DNA from: Variibacter sp.
GTDB lineage: Bacteria > Pseudomonadota > Alphaproteobacteria > Rhizobiales > Xanthobacteraceae
DNA length: 64,000 nt
NCBI GenBank assembly: GCA_019689555.1
Contig: JADGHE010000001.1
Span: forward strand, 1 to 64,000
Reading direction: 5' to 3'
A model generated the notes under the pieces. That model was not told the DNA's origin and did not search any database. It was given only the letters and a program-made list of their open reading frames with translations. Both the position numbers and the translations under genes were made by a program. Of this stretch, positions 35,396 to 44,415 are shown in pieces. The first letter of the stretch is position 1. The number at the start of each line of letters is the position of its first letter.

Positions 35396-35455
35396 ACCAG
35401 ACCGATCATCGACGGACCGGTCATCGACCGGGCTATCGTCGACCGGGCGATCGTC
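35396..35455. repeat. Four imperfect 15-bp tandem repeats
   Basis: Four units of 15 bases follow each other: 35396-35410, 35411-35425, 35426-35440 and 35441-35455. All share a core of the form GACCGG-N-TATCGTC or a variant (GACCGATCATC, GACCGGTCATC, GACCGGGCTATCGTC, GACCGGGCGATCGTC). They lie between the carD terminators and the convergent M48 gene and are not in a recognised gene. Confidence 0.6.
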
Positions 35456-35554
35456 GGGTCGCAGGTCTTCCCCTCTCCGTCTGCCGCAACGCCGCTTCCC
35501 TTCGCCTGCCCTGCCGCAAGGCCGGCGGCCGCGGACGGGTATGCCTCGGCGCCG

Positions 35555-37039
35555 TCACTCGGTGACGATCTTGACCTGCGTGCCCGGCGTCAGCGCCTGT
35601 CCGGGGCTCAGGCCGTTGAGCACCAGGAAGCGCTCCAGCGCCCGGTCGGTCGCCATCCGCGCGGCGAGCTGCTCCACGGTGTCGCCGGGCCGCACGGTGA
35701 CGATCTGAATGCGCAGCGGCCGCGCGCTCTCGATCTCCTCCCGGCTCATGCGGCGGAAGGTGCCGATCGAGGCGCGGAAGGCGCGGTCGGCCGCGGCGCT
35801 GGGGGTGCGGGTCGCGAACACGAAGCGGTAGACGTCGCCGCCGAAGCGCACCGCATAGAGGCGGAACGTCCACGGCTCGCCCTTCGCCACCGCCGTCGCG
35901 GCGGGGAAGCCGTTGATCGTCAGGTTCTCGGCGGAACGGGCGTCCACGCCTTCCATCCAGCCGGAGGTGAGGTAGTCGGCGAGGCTCTGCTCGGGTGGCA
36001 CGCGCACGACGTCCATCCGCAGCGCCTGCTCGCCATCGTCCTTGATGCCCAGCACCGCCTGGGCGGTATTGTCGAGCGAGAAGCCCTCCGGCGCCGTGAA
36101 AGTGAAGCCGAGCCGCGGATGCAGGAACCGGCGGCCGCGCGCGAAACCGTCGCTCGGATCCTCGCCGAACGGCACGCCGCTGATCGCGGCGAGATAGGCG
36201 GCACGGTCGCGCGCGCCCGTGCCCGGCGCGCTGAGCTGGCGGGCTCGCGCGAGCGCGTTCTTCACCCGCTCCGGCGTCGAGGGATGCGACGAGAAGAAAT
36301 CGACGATGCGCGGATCGGCGGCGCCGCCCGCGCCCAGGGGCTTGAGGGCGGCGTTGCGGCCCATGGCGCTGAGAAAGCGGCTCGCGCCGTAAGGGTCGTA
36401 GCCCGCGCGCGCTGCCAGCGCGACGCCGATGCCGTCGGCCTCGAGCTCCTGGGCCCGCGAGAAGCTCGCGAGCGCGATCTTCGATTTCGCGAGCGCGAGC
36501 GCGCCCATCTGCGGATCGTTCAGCACGTCGTTGACGACGCGGCTCACGATCGCCGCCTGCCGCGCCTTGTCCTCGCGGATCGCCGCATGGCGCGCGATCA
36601 CGTGCGCCATCTCGTGGGCGAGCACGGAGGCGAGCTCGGACGTATCGTTGGCGAGCGCCAGCATGCCGCGCGTGACATAGAGCTGCCCCGACGGCAGCGC
36701 GAAGGCGTTGACGGCCGGAGAATTGAGGATGGTCACCCGGTAGTGCAGGTCGGGCCGCTCGGAGGCGGCCACCAGCTTCTCGACGGTCTGGCTCACGAGC
36801 TGTTCGAGCCGCGGGTTGTGGTAGGGCCCGCCGTAGCTTGCGAGAATGCGCTGGTGCTCGCGCTGCGCGGCCGAGACGGTTTCCGCCATCTGCGGCGGAT
36901 CCGGCAGCGAGACCTGACGATCGGCCGGGGGTGTGAAGGCGCAGCCGGTCCCCAGCAGCCCCATGGCGAGCAGCGCCGCCCCGCGACGCGCCCGCCGCCC
37001 CAGTATCCTCAACCGCCCTTCGATCACCGGACAACCCAC
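35555..37039 (-). CDS. M48-family metalloprotease lipoprotein with C-terminal LysM-like domain
   Basis: The 494-residue protein has a signal peptide with a lipobox-like LLGTGCAF, which would anchor it to the outer membrane, then an M48 peptidase domain with the zinc motif HEMAHVIARH and downstream glutamate in ELEADGIG. This resembles BepA/YfgC-type periplasmic proteases that tend outer membrane proteins. The central part is a beta-rich region, and the last 60 residues (QIVTVRPGDTVEQLAARMATD) form a LysM-like peptidoglycan-binding domain. GTG 37039 is chosen because it gives a signal peptide; GTG 37027 is also possible. It is four bases from the next upstream gene's stop, so the two are an operon. 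Confidence 0.88.
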   Translation of the reverse strand: MGCPVIEGRLRILGRRARRGAALLAMGLLGTGCAFTPPADRQVSLPDPPQMAETVSAAQREHQRILASYGGPYHNPRLEQLVSQTVEKLVAASERPDLHYRVTILNSPAVNAFALPSGQLYVTRGMLALANDTSELASVLAHEMAHVIARHAAIREDKARQAAIVSRVVNDVLNDPQMGALALAKSKIALASFSRAQELEADGIGVALAARAGYDPYGASRFLSAMGRNAALKPLGAGGAADPRIVDFFSSHPSTPERVKNALARARQLSAPGTGARDRAAYLAAISGVPFGEDPSDGFARGRRFLHPRLGFTFTAPEGFSLDNTAQAVLGIKDDGEQALRMDVVRVPPEQSLADYLTSGWMEGVDARSAENLTINGFPAATAVAKGEPWTFRLYAVRFGGDVYRFVFATRTPSAAADRAFRASIGTFRRMSREEIESARPLRIQIVTVRPGDTVEQLAARMATDRALERFLVLNGLSPGQALTPGTQVKIVTE

Positions 37040-37042
37040 ACT

Positions 37043-37867
37043 TTATTCTGGCCCCAAGAGCTCGATCTGCTCGGGACTCGTGACCTCGATCCAGGGCCCC
37101 CCGCGCTCCTCCACCCAGCCCCGCACCCGCACCCAACGGCGCTCCATCCGCTTCGGCGCCAGCCCGCCTGCGGCGAACAGTTCCTCATTGCGTTTCGCGA
37201 TCGTGGCCGTGAAGTCCTGGGACCATCGGCGTCCGAAGTTCACGTAGATCGTGCCGCCGCTTTCGCGCACGGACAGCACCCGCCCTTCGACCAAAGCCAT
37301 TCGACCGCGCAGCGCCAGGATCGATGCGGGATCGTCCGCGCGCCGCACCGCATAATCTGGATCGGCCCAAAGTCCGCGTTTTGCGGCCCGTGCCCACCGC
37401 TCGCGCGCGAGCAATTCCGCCGCGCAAGCGCGCCCGGCGCCGCGAACGGCCACCCGGGCGAGCCCTCGACTTACCATATCGTGCTGAACCGAGCCTTCCA
37501 AGCCCGAGCCGTCGGCGAAAACGAAGGCCGGCAGGCGTCCGTGGCGGTCGGGGGAGGCGGGATTGCCGCTCCATGTCACGGCCCGTCCGACGAGCTTCGC
37601 CTTCAGCGCGGCGACGGCGCGCGCCGCCGGCGCGTCCGCGCCTGCTGCGGCGGCCCCTCGCGGCACTTCGATGCCCTCGAGCAGCAGCTGCCGCCCGTCT
37701 TCGAGCACGAGGGTGCGCGCGTCCGCCACCGTGCGCACGACGCCGCTTGCGCGCGCGGCGCCCCCGCACGGCTGCGCCATGGCGGCGTCCGCCGCCACGA
37801 TCGCATCGGCCACGATCGCGGCCGCGGCGGCCGCCGTCCATGAAGCGAGAACAGTCCGCTCGAACAT
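37043..37867 (-). CDS. Secreted TNase-like (SNase-fold) protein, degenerate active site
   Basis: The 274-residue protein has a signal peptide (residues 1-32, ending AMAQP) and a TNase-like domain: VVRTVADARTLVLEDGRQLLLEGIEVP, then a basic-turn segment RHGRLPAFVF and ARERWARAAKRGLW. A second half (FGRRWSQDFTATI and WVRVRGWVEERGGPWIEV) resembles an OB-like region often found in these secreted proteins. Compared with staphylococcal nuclease, the active-site residues are poorly kept: the first Asp lies in an altered ADAR, the Arg of the beta-strand is replaced by Leu, and the second Asp of GIDAPE is Glu and is followed by Arg. It may be a non-catalytic binding protein. ATG 37867 is chosen; GTG 37882 is possible. 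Confidence 0.75.
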   Translation of the reverse strand: MFERTVLASWTAAAAAAIVADAIVAADAAMAQPCGGAARASGVVRTVADARTLVLEDGRQLLLEGIEVPRGAAAAGADAPAARAVAALKAKLVGRAVTWSGNPASPDRHGRLPAFVFADGSGLEGSVQHDMVSRGLARVAVRGAGRACAAELLARERWARAAKRGLWADPDYAVRRADDPASILALRGRMALVEGRVLSVRESGGTIYVNFGRRWSQDFTATIAKRNEELFAAGGLAPKRMERRWVRVRGWVEERGGPWIEVTSPEQIELLGPE

Positions 37868-38169
37868 CCCGCTCGTGCTCACCTCGGCGCGCCGCCGCCG
37901 CGACCGGCCCGCTCCGCGGGGCCTGACCATGGCACGGCCACAGGCTTCCGCACCGAGAACGCGATTTTGAACGCTCGCCCGCCGCCGGACAATCGTGCAA
38001 ACGGATGTTGTCCGCGGGCGCGATCGGTGCGCCCCAGGCCGCCGCCCGCGCGGCCGAGGGTCGCATCTGGGCAACCCTGCTCCATGCAAACTGCGCTTGA
38101 CGAAGGTGCGAGGCCCGCTCGTAGACTGGGACGAGGCCGCTTTCCCGTGCCGCAAACCCTGGAGGCAAG

Positions 38170-40521
38170 ATGCCGGACCTGTCCCCCGCACCGACCTCGA
38201 CCACCGCCAAGAAGCCCTTCCGGCTCGAAGAGGCGACGATCGACGAGCTGCACGAAGCCATCCGCGCCGGCGAAACCACCTGCGTGAAGGTGGTGCAGCA
38301 CTACATCGCGCGCGCCCGGGCCTTCAACGGCGTGTCCAGCATGTTGGTGACCGAGGACGGAAAGCCGATCCCCGAAGCCACCGGAACGGTGCGCGCGCAG
38401 GCGCCGCTGCGCTTCCCCACGCAGACGGTCAAGGCCTCCACCCTGCTTCCCGACCTCGACAAGTACAAGGGCCCGCCGCTCGAATTCGGGCGCATGGAGC
38501 CCACCGCCTCCGACCCGACCGTGCAGCAGCAGTACGGCATGATCGTCGGCATTCCCAATGCCGGCCAGGTCAATGCGCTGTCGACGCTCAACATCCGCGG
38601 CGAGCGCTCGGTGACCTGCAAGGGCGAGTTCGACCGGCATCCCTCGCTTGGGCCGCTGCCGCCCGGCGCGCCGCCGATCTGCGAGTATTTCCGCCATCTG
38701 CCGGATGCGCTCGAACAGGCGGCCGCGCTCGATGCGAAATACGGCCGCAATCCCGACCTCGAAAAGCTGCCGATGTACGGCGTCGTCTTTTCGTTCAAGG
38801 ACTCCTTCGACACGAAGGACATGCGCTCGACCGGCGGCGGCGACGCCCGCTACGACATCGACTTCCCGGCGCGCGACCACATTCTCGTCGAGCAGCTGCG
38901 CAAGAAGGGCGCGATCATCTTCGCCAAGGCCGTGTGCACCGAATACAACGGCCGCGCGGGCGACCCCGGCGGGCGCCATCGTCCGGAGAAGGTGCTGCCC
39001 TCGACCATCGGCTATCAGCGCAGCTCCTGGGGCGGCAACCCGTCGAACCCCTACGACACGACCCGCTCAGCCTCCCTCGGCTCGAGCTCGGGCTCCGCGC
39101 TTTCGGTCAGCATCAATCTCGTGATGGCGAGCATCGGCGAGGAGACGCGCGCCTCCTGCCGCGGCCCCTCCAATCACAACGCGGTGGCGCTGATCCTGCC
39201 GCACAAGGCGATGCTGGGATTCGACGGCGGCGCCATCGGCGCCGACATCTATTGCGACCGCAGCGGCATCCATGCGCGCACGATCACGGACTGCGCCAAG
39301 ATTCTCGATGCGCTCAAGGACCCCGAGAACGGCTACTACGATCCGCGCGATCCGTACACGACGGTGCCGCGCTCCTCGATCCTCAGCACGCGCTACGCCG
39401 ACCACGCGAAGATGCCGGGCCATGCGGGCGCGCTCGCCGGCATCCGGCTCGGCGTCATCCGCGAGTCGATGGTCTATCAGCCGGGCTCCAAGGCCGAGGA
39501 GCCGATCGTCACGGCCGCCGCGAAGGAGATCAAGGAGGTCCTCGGCAAGCATCTCGGCGCAACGCTCGTCGAGTCCACCGATCCGTTGTGGAAGAAGGAC
39601 CCCGAAATCGAGACGATGACGGTGGACTTCCGCCGGGCGCTCGCGCGGCTCGTGCCGATCTTCATGCCGGATCTTCTGTTCCGGCTCGACGAGAAGGGCG
39701 AGCCCGTCTTCAAGGAGTTCGCCGCCGCCATCGTCCCGACCGAGTTCATGCCGGGCAAGGTCTTCGGCTCGGGCACCATGCAGCCCATCGACTATATGGT
39801 CGCGATGGCCGAGGAGCGCATTCCGCCGCCCTCGAACCTCGACCTCGCCACCATCCAGCAGCAGGAACTGGCGATGGCGTTCCGGTTCCACATCTCGCAG
39901 TATCTGATGCGCCGCGCCGCCGACTGGAAGGAAAAGGGCTTCACCGAAACCCTCGACAACTGGGCCGCGCTCAATGCGCGCTCGAAGTTCTGGGGCGACG
40001 ATCAGCGCGCCGCCTTCAAGAACTGGGAGGATGTGGCCGATCCGCGCAATCCGCTCGGGCAGCGTCAGGGCGTGAACGAGCGCATCATGTTGCGCGAGCT
40101 TTTGCGGCGCGTGGACATGATGGTGATCCTCGAGAACAAGCTCGATGCGCTCGTGCGCCTGCACACGCCCTTCCCGCCGGCGCTCATCGGCGGGGCGGGG
40201 CAGCCGGGGCTGCAGCACAACCTGACGCGCGAATCGCTGAGCGGCCCCAACGCCGGCCTGACGGAAGTGCTGGTCCCGGCGGGCTACGTCACCACGGTCT
40301 ACGACCCGGTGTTCAAGCTGAGCGCCGACGGCACGCGCTACGAGTGGGTGCCGTCCGACGTGCCGACGAAGATCCCGGAGCCCGGCCTGCCGTTCTCGCT
40401 TGTCTTCCGCGCCGAGCCGGGCAAGGAGGACGTCCTGTTGAAGATCGCGTCGGCCTACGAGGCCGCTTCGCGGCGGCGCATTCCGCCGCCGGCCTTCGGG
40501 CCGTTGCCGCCGCAGGAGTAG
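38170..40521 (+). CDS. Long amidase-signature family enzyme
   Basis: The 783-residue protein is far longer than typical amidases (about 450-550). It has a PFRLEEATIDELHEAIRAGETTC start, the catalytic Lys in VVFSFKDSFDTKDMRS, the SASLGSSSGSALS segment for the cis-Ser, and GEETRASCRGPSNHNAVAL for the nucleophile Ser, which differ from the standard GTDTGGSIRxPA. The gene has at least two insertions relative to the family, one between residues 60 and 200 and one in the middle. It hydrolyses an unknown amide. ATG 38170 follows GGAGGCAAG. TTGACG (38097-38102) and TAGACT (38122-38127) 19 bases apart may be a weak promoter. Confidence 0.85.
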   Translation: MPDLSPAPTSTTAKKPFRLEEATIDELHEAIRAGETTCVKVVQHYIARARAFNGVSSMLVTEDGKPIPEATGTVRAQAPLRFPTQTVKASTLLPDLDKYKGPPLEFGRMEPTASDPTVQQQYGMIVGIPNAGQVNALSTLNIRGERSVTCKGEFDRHPSLGPLPPGAPPICEYFRHLPDALEQAAALDAKYGRNPDLEKLPMYGVVFSFKDSFDTKDMRSTGGGDARYDIDFPARDHILVEQLRKKGAIIFAKAVCTEYNGRAGDPGGRHRPEKVLPSTIGYQRSSWGGNPSNPYDTTRSASLGSSSGSALSVSINLVMASIGEETRASCRGPSNHNAVALILPHKAMLGFDGGAIGADIYCDRSGIHARTITDCAKILDALKDPENGYYDPRDPYTTVPRSSILSTRYADHAKMPGHAGALAGIRLGVIRESMVYQPGSKAEEPIVTAAAKEIKEVLGKHLGATLVESTDPLWKKDPEIETMTVDFRRALARLVPIFMPDLLFRLDEKGEPVFKEFAAAIVPTEFMPGKVFGSGTMQPIDYMVAMAEERIPPPSNLDLATIQQQELAMAFRFHISQYLMRRAADWKEKGFTETLDNWAALNARSKFWGDDQRAAFKNWEDVADPRNPLGQRQGVNERIMLRELLRRVDMMVILENKLDALVRLHTPFPPALIGGAGQPGLQHNLTRESLSGPNAGLTEVLVPAGYVTTVYDPVFKLSADGTRYEWVPSDVPTKIPEPGLPFSLVFRAEPGKEDVLLKIASAYEAASRRRIPPPAFGPLPPQE

Positions 40522-40676
40522 GCGCGAACGCCGGGCTTGCGCTTTCGACCGCCGTGTCAATGGCGCGGGCCCCTCGCGGGAGGGGGCCGCGCCGCACGGG
40601 GCCGGAGCCCCTTCCATTGCCCGATGGGCGGGGATGGTCTAGGTGAACACGCGCGGCGCACAGCCCGCGCCGGCGC

Positions 40677-40753
40677 GGTCCCGTAGCTCAGCCGGATAGA
40701 GCAGCGGTTTCCTAAACCGAAGGTCGCAGGTTCGAGTCCTGCCGGGACCGCCA
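40677..40753 (+). tRNA. tRNA-Arg (anticodon CCT)
   Basis: A 77-nt cloverleaf with encoded CCA. The acceptor stem pairs GGTCCCG with CGGGACC plus discriminator G; the D arm has GCTCAGCCGGATAGAGC; the anticodon stem GCGGT/ACCGA (outermost pair G:A) holds the loop TTCCTAA with anticodon CCT, reading AGG. The T arm has GCAGGTTCGAGTCCTGC. It stands between the amidase gene and a DapA-like gene. A strong hairpin, GGCGCGGGCCCCT with AGGGGGCCGCGCC (40562-40593, one mismatch), lies 84 bases upstream but has no T run. Confidence 0.97.
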
Positions 40754-40797
40754 GCCGCCCGAACGCTCGCCCTCGCCCGCCGCGGGGAAGACGCCGC

Positions 40798-41760
40798 TCA
40801 TGCCGCGGCCGCGAAGGCGCCCGCGGGCTCGATGCGCGCCTCTACGAGCGCGGCCTTCAGGCGCTCGATTTCCGCGGGCGGCAGCTTCACGAGCGGCGGC
40901 CGCACCACGGCGCGCTTGAGCCGGCCGAGCAGCACCAGGCACTCCTTCATGCGGTTGTGCATGTCGAGGAAGGGGGCGGCGTAGAACGCCTGCTGCAACG
41001 GATAGAGCCGGTCGTTGATGCGCTGCGCGGCCGCGAGGTCCTGCGCCTTCACCGCCTCGAACAGCGCCACCTGCAGATCGGCGACCACGCTGCCGGCGCC
41101 GGAGAGGAGCCCCCTCGCCCCCATCGTGAGGGAGGCCATCAGCCAGCCGCTGTGGGTCGTCAGCACGTTCACGGGTCGCGGCAGCGCCTGGAGCGTGCGG
41201 ATGTGCCGCTCGTGCAGGAGCGGGTCGGCGCACCAGTCCTTGATGGCGCGGATGCTTGGCACCGCCTCGATCATCCGCAGCAGCGTCTCGAGCGGATAGC
41301 CGAGGCCGGACGCGATGGGATACTGGAAGACGATGAGCGGCAGGTCGGTCGCATCGGCGATGCGCTGCACGTGCGCCAGCGCCATTTCCGGGCGCATCTG
41401 GCCGCCCCAGGCCATGCTGTTCGGCGGAAAGACGAGAAGCGCGGAAGCGCCCTCCGCCGCGGCCATGCGGGCGATGCGCGCCGCCTCGAGGCTGCCGTCC
41501 GCATAGACGCCGCTCACCAGCGGCAGCCTGTCCCCGACCTCGGCGAGCGAGAAGGCGAGCACGCGCTTCTGCTCCTCGAAGGTGAGCGCGTGCACCTCGT
41601 TCGAGTGGCCGTTCACCGTGATCGCCGAAATGCCGCGCGTCGCGGCCACATGCGCGAGGTGCCGCCGCGTCTCGGCCTCGTCGATCGAGTAGTCGTCATG
41701 GAAGGCGAGCAGGGTGGCCGGAATGACCCCGGTCGGCTCGAATCCGCGCTGTCGTGCCAT
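40798..41760 (-). CDS. DHDPS/N-acetylneuraminate lyase family aldolase
   Basis: The 320-residue protein is a class I aldolase of the dihydrodipicolinate synthase family. It shows the ITVNGHSNEVHALTFEEQKRV segment in place of the GGSTGEF motif, the Tyr of IVFQYPIASG, the Schiff-base Lys of IRAIKDWCAD, and GARGLLSGAGSV. The altered NGHSNE and the FQYP setting suggest it is not the lysine-pathway enzyme but one of the many relatives that act on other 2-oxo acids. ATG 41760 has GGGAGAGGGAG upstream. It is divergent from the GGDEF/EAL gene, with 342 bases between. Confidence 0.82.
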   Translation of the reverse strand: MARQRGFEPTGVIPATLLAFHDDYSIDEAETRRHLAHVAATRGISAITVNGHSNEVHALTFEEQKRVLAFSLAEVGDRLPLVSGVYADGSLEAARIARMAAAEGASALLVFPPNSMAWGGQMRPEMALAHVQRIADATDLPLIVFQYPIASGLGYPLETLLRMIEAVPSIRAIKDWCADPLLHERHIRTLQALPRPVNVLTTHSGWLMASLTMGARGLLSGAGSVVADLQVALFEAVKAQDLAAAQRINDRLYPLQQAFYAAPFLDMHNRMKECLVLLGRLKRAVVRPPLVKLPPAEIERLKAALVEARIEPAGAFAAAA

Positions 41761-42102
41761 GGCGCCGCTCCCTCTCCCGTCGGTGCGATCGGGCACCGCA
41801 ACCTAGCATCGCGCCCGCAGGGCTGTCATCCGCTCGCCAGGAACTCGCGTTTCCCCAAGGCGTCGCCTGCTGCCGCTGCCGCCGCTTCGCGCCGCGCGGC
41901 GCGTGCTCGTTCGCTCGGAGGGAGCGCCCCTTCGGCGCGGGCCGGGTTGCGGGCGTTCGCGACAGGCTTAACGGAAGCTTTCGCCAAAGAACGAAGTCGA
42001 ACGGTCGGCACGGCGGATTTCAAATCTTTATCGAACGCGCTGAACGAAATCTTCATCTCGAAATGCGAGCCTCGGCCCGGCGTCGTCAATCTGGCGTCGG
42101 TC
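41761..42102. other. Divergent intergenic region
   Basis: About 340 bases between the aldolase and the GGDEF/EAL gene. No gene is recognisable, and I found neither a consensus promoter nor a terminator. The GC content falls toward the GGDEF/EAL start, which is where its promoter should lie. Confidence 0.35.
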
Positions 42103-44415
42103 ATGACAGATTCGGATAAAGACCAGAAATCCTATCACGGTCAGGAGTTGCCGGCGGACATTTATCTGCCGCTGGTCGACTCGTTGTTTGGCGACGCCAA
42201 GTCGCTGTTCATCGGCTCGATCGCAACCTCCGCGGCGGTGTTGCTGAGCGCATGGAAGACGGGCGAGACGCTGCTCGTCTTCTGCGCCGTCGCCATGATT
42301 CTGGTGGCGACCGCCCGCCATCTCGACATGCGGTTCTATGCTTCGCGCCGATCGCAGATCGCGACGACCGAAGAGGCGCACCGATGGGAGGTGCGCTACG
42401 TCGTCGGCTCGGCCACCTATGTCACCCTGCTCGGCCTGTGGTGCGTCGTCGCCTTCGCCCGCACTTCCGACCCGTTCGTGAAAGAGCTGAGCCTGGTGGT
42501 GACGATCGCCCACCTCATCGGCGTCTCCGGCCGCAATTTCGGCAGCGCGCGCCTGGTGCTCGTGCTGATCCTGTGCGCGGGCGTGCCGATCACCACGGCG
42601 CTCTTGCTCGCGGGCGATCTCTATCACGTGCTCTTCGCCGTGATCCTGGCGCCGTTCTTCATCGCGCTCAAGCTCATCTCCGACCGGCTGCGCAAGACCT
42701 TGCTCGACGCCGTCATCGCCACGCGCAACGTCACGTTCTTGGCGCGCCGGTTCGACGCCGCGCTCAACAACATGCCGCATGGCCTGTGCATGTTCGACGC
42801 GCAGGGGCGGCTCGCCGTGTGGAACCGTCGGCTCAATCAGATTCTGGGCCTGCGCGCCGACGCCCTCCAGGGGGGCCAGACCGTGCGCGAGCTGCTGCAG
42901 AAATGCGTCGAGGCCGGAACGGTGCTGCCGATCGGCGCGGACCGCATCCGCGAGGAGGTCGAGCGCCGGCTTGTGCACAAGGCGGACGGCAAGCTCATCG
43001 TCGCCATTCAGGAGGGCCGCACCCTCGATCTCACCTTCCAGCCCATGGACAACGGCGGTTCGGTCGTCCTCGTCGAGGATGTGACCGAGCGCCGGAACGC
43101 CCAGGCCAAGATCAATCATCTGGCGCGCTACGACACACTCACCGGCCTGCCCAACCGCACCTTCTTCCGCGCCCAGATGGATCGCGCGCTGGCGATGCGG
43201 CGGCCCAACGACCGTTGCGCGCTGCTGTTCGTCGATCTCGACCAGTTCAAGCAGGTAAACGACACGCTGGGCCACCCCTGCGGCGACGTGCTGCTCTGCG
43301 CCGTCGCGCAGCGACTGCGCGGCCTGATCCGCAGCTCGGACGTGGTGGGCCGGTTCGGCGGCGACGAGTTCGTGGTGCTGCAATATCCCGTCGCCCGGCC
43401 GGAGGAGGCGGCCTCGCTCGCCCGGCGCATCGTGAGCACGCTCTCGGAGCCGTTCGAGATCGAGGGCCATCAGATCGTGATCGGCGCGAGCGTCGGCATC
43501 GCCCTGGCCCCGAACGACGGCCGCGACGCCGACCTGCTGCTCCGCAACGCGGACATGGCGCTCTACCGCGCGAAGTCCGAGGGCAGGGCGGGCTGGCGCT
43601 TCTTCGAGCCGGAGATGGACGTGAAGACGCAGGCGCGGCGCAGCCTCGAGCTCGACCTGCGCACCGCGCTCGCCGAGGATGCCTTCGAGGTCTACTACCA
43701 GCCGATCCTCGACCTGAAGACCCGGCGCATCTCCTCGTGCGAGGCGCTGGTGCGTTGGCGCCATCCGGAGCGCGGCATGATCTCCCCGGCCGAGTTCATT
43801 CCCGTGGCCGAGGAAATGGGTCTGATCCTCCAGATCGGCAACAGCGTCCTGCGCAAGGCCTGCATCGAATGCACGCGCTGGCCCGACGACGTCCACGTCG
43901 CCGTCAATCTGTCGCCGATCCAGTTCAAACGCGGCAACGTCGTCGCCGCCATCCGCGAGACGCTCGCCGAATCCGGCCTGGCGCCGAACCGGCTCGAGAT
44001 CGAGATCACGGAATCCGTCCTCCTGCAGGACACGGAAGCGACCCGTGTCGCCCTGCAGCAGCTGCGCGAGCTCGGCGTGCGGATTTCGCTCGACGATTTC
44101 GGCACCGGCTATTCGAGCCTCAGCTATCTGCACAGCTTCCCGCTCCACAAGGTCAAGATCGACCGCTCGTTCCTGGAGGACATCGTCACCGACGAGCGCT
44201 CGCGCACGCTGCTCAGGGGGGTGACGCGGCTGAGCGTCGACCTCGGCATGTCCGTCGTCGTCGAAGGCGTCGAGACCGAGGAGCAGCTCGCGCTCGTCAT
44301 GGCCGAGCCGAGCATCAGCGAGGCGCAAGGTTATCTTTTCAGCCCGCCGGTCCCGGGCCGCGACGTCCGCACTCTGCTCAAGGCGACGGTTTCGCCGCTG
44401 GAAAAGGTCGCCTGA
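42103..44415 (+). CDS. Membrane GGDEF-EAL protein with PAS domain
   Basis: The 770-residue protein handles cyclic di-GMP. The N-terminal third has about six membrane helices (residues 40-200), followed by a PAS domain (FDAALNNMPHGLCMFDAQGRLAVW). The GGDEF domain is intact: RFGGDEFVVL, with an inhibitory-site-like RSSD five residues before it. The EAL domain keeps every key residue: CEALVRW, the Asn of VAVNLSPIQF, Glu of IEIEITES, SLDDFGTGYSS, the Lys of HKVKIDRSF, and VVEGVETEEQ. Both activities may be present. ATG 42103 (MTDSDKDQKSYHG) is the first ATG in frame before the membrane region. The 3' end overlaps the convergent NicO gene by 85 bases. Confidence 0.92.
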   Translation: MTDSDKDQKSYHGQELPADIYLPLVDSLFGDAKSLFIGSIATSAAVLLSAWKTGETLLVFCAVAMILVATARHLDMRFYASRRSQIATTEEAHRWEVRYVVGSATYVTLLGLWCVVAFARTSDPFVKELSLVVTIAHLIGVSGRNFGSARLVLVLILCAGVPITTALLLAGDLYHVLFAVILAPFFIALKLISDRLRKTLLDAVIATRNVTFLARRFDAALNNMPHGLCMFDAQGRLAVWNRRLNQILGLRADALQGGQTVRELLQKCVEAGTVLPIGADRIREEVERRLVHKADGKLIVAIQEGRTLDLTFQPMDNGGSVVLVEDVTERRNAQAKINHLARYDTLTGLPNRTFFRAQMDRALAMRRPNDRCALLFVDLDQFKQVNDTLGHPCGDVLLCAVAQRLRGLIRSSDVVGRFGGDEFVVLQYPVARPEEAASLARRIVSTLSEPFEIEGHQIVIGASVGIALAPNDGRDADLLLRNADMALYRAKSEGRAGWRFFEPEMDVKTQARRSLELDLRTALAEDAFEVYYQPILDLKTRRISSCEALVRWRHPERGMISPAEFIPVAEEMGLILQIGNSVLRKACIECTRWPDDVHVAVNLSPIQFKRGNVVAAIRETLAESGLAPNRLEIEITESVLLQDTEATRVALQQLRELGVRISLDDFGTGYSSLSYLHSFPLHKVKIDRSFLEDIVTDERSRTLLRGVTRLSVDLGMSVVVEGVETEEQLALVMAEPSISEAQGYLFSPPVPGRDVRTLLKATVSPLEKVA

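Noticed and set aside
40562-40593. Terminator of the amidase gene
   Set aside because: A strong GC hairpin is present but no T run follows on the plus strand, so a rho-independent terminator cannot be claimed.
40957-42102. Extension of the GGDEF/EAL frame for more than 1100 bases upstream
   Set aside because: It would overlap the minus-strand aldolase gene, which has its catalytic lysine and a good ribosome binding site. The membrane domain begins only after 42103.
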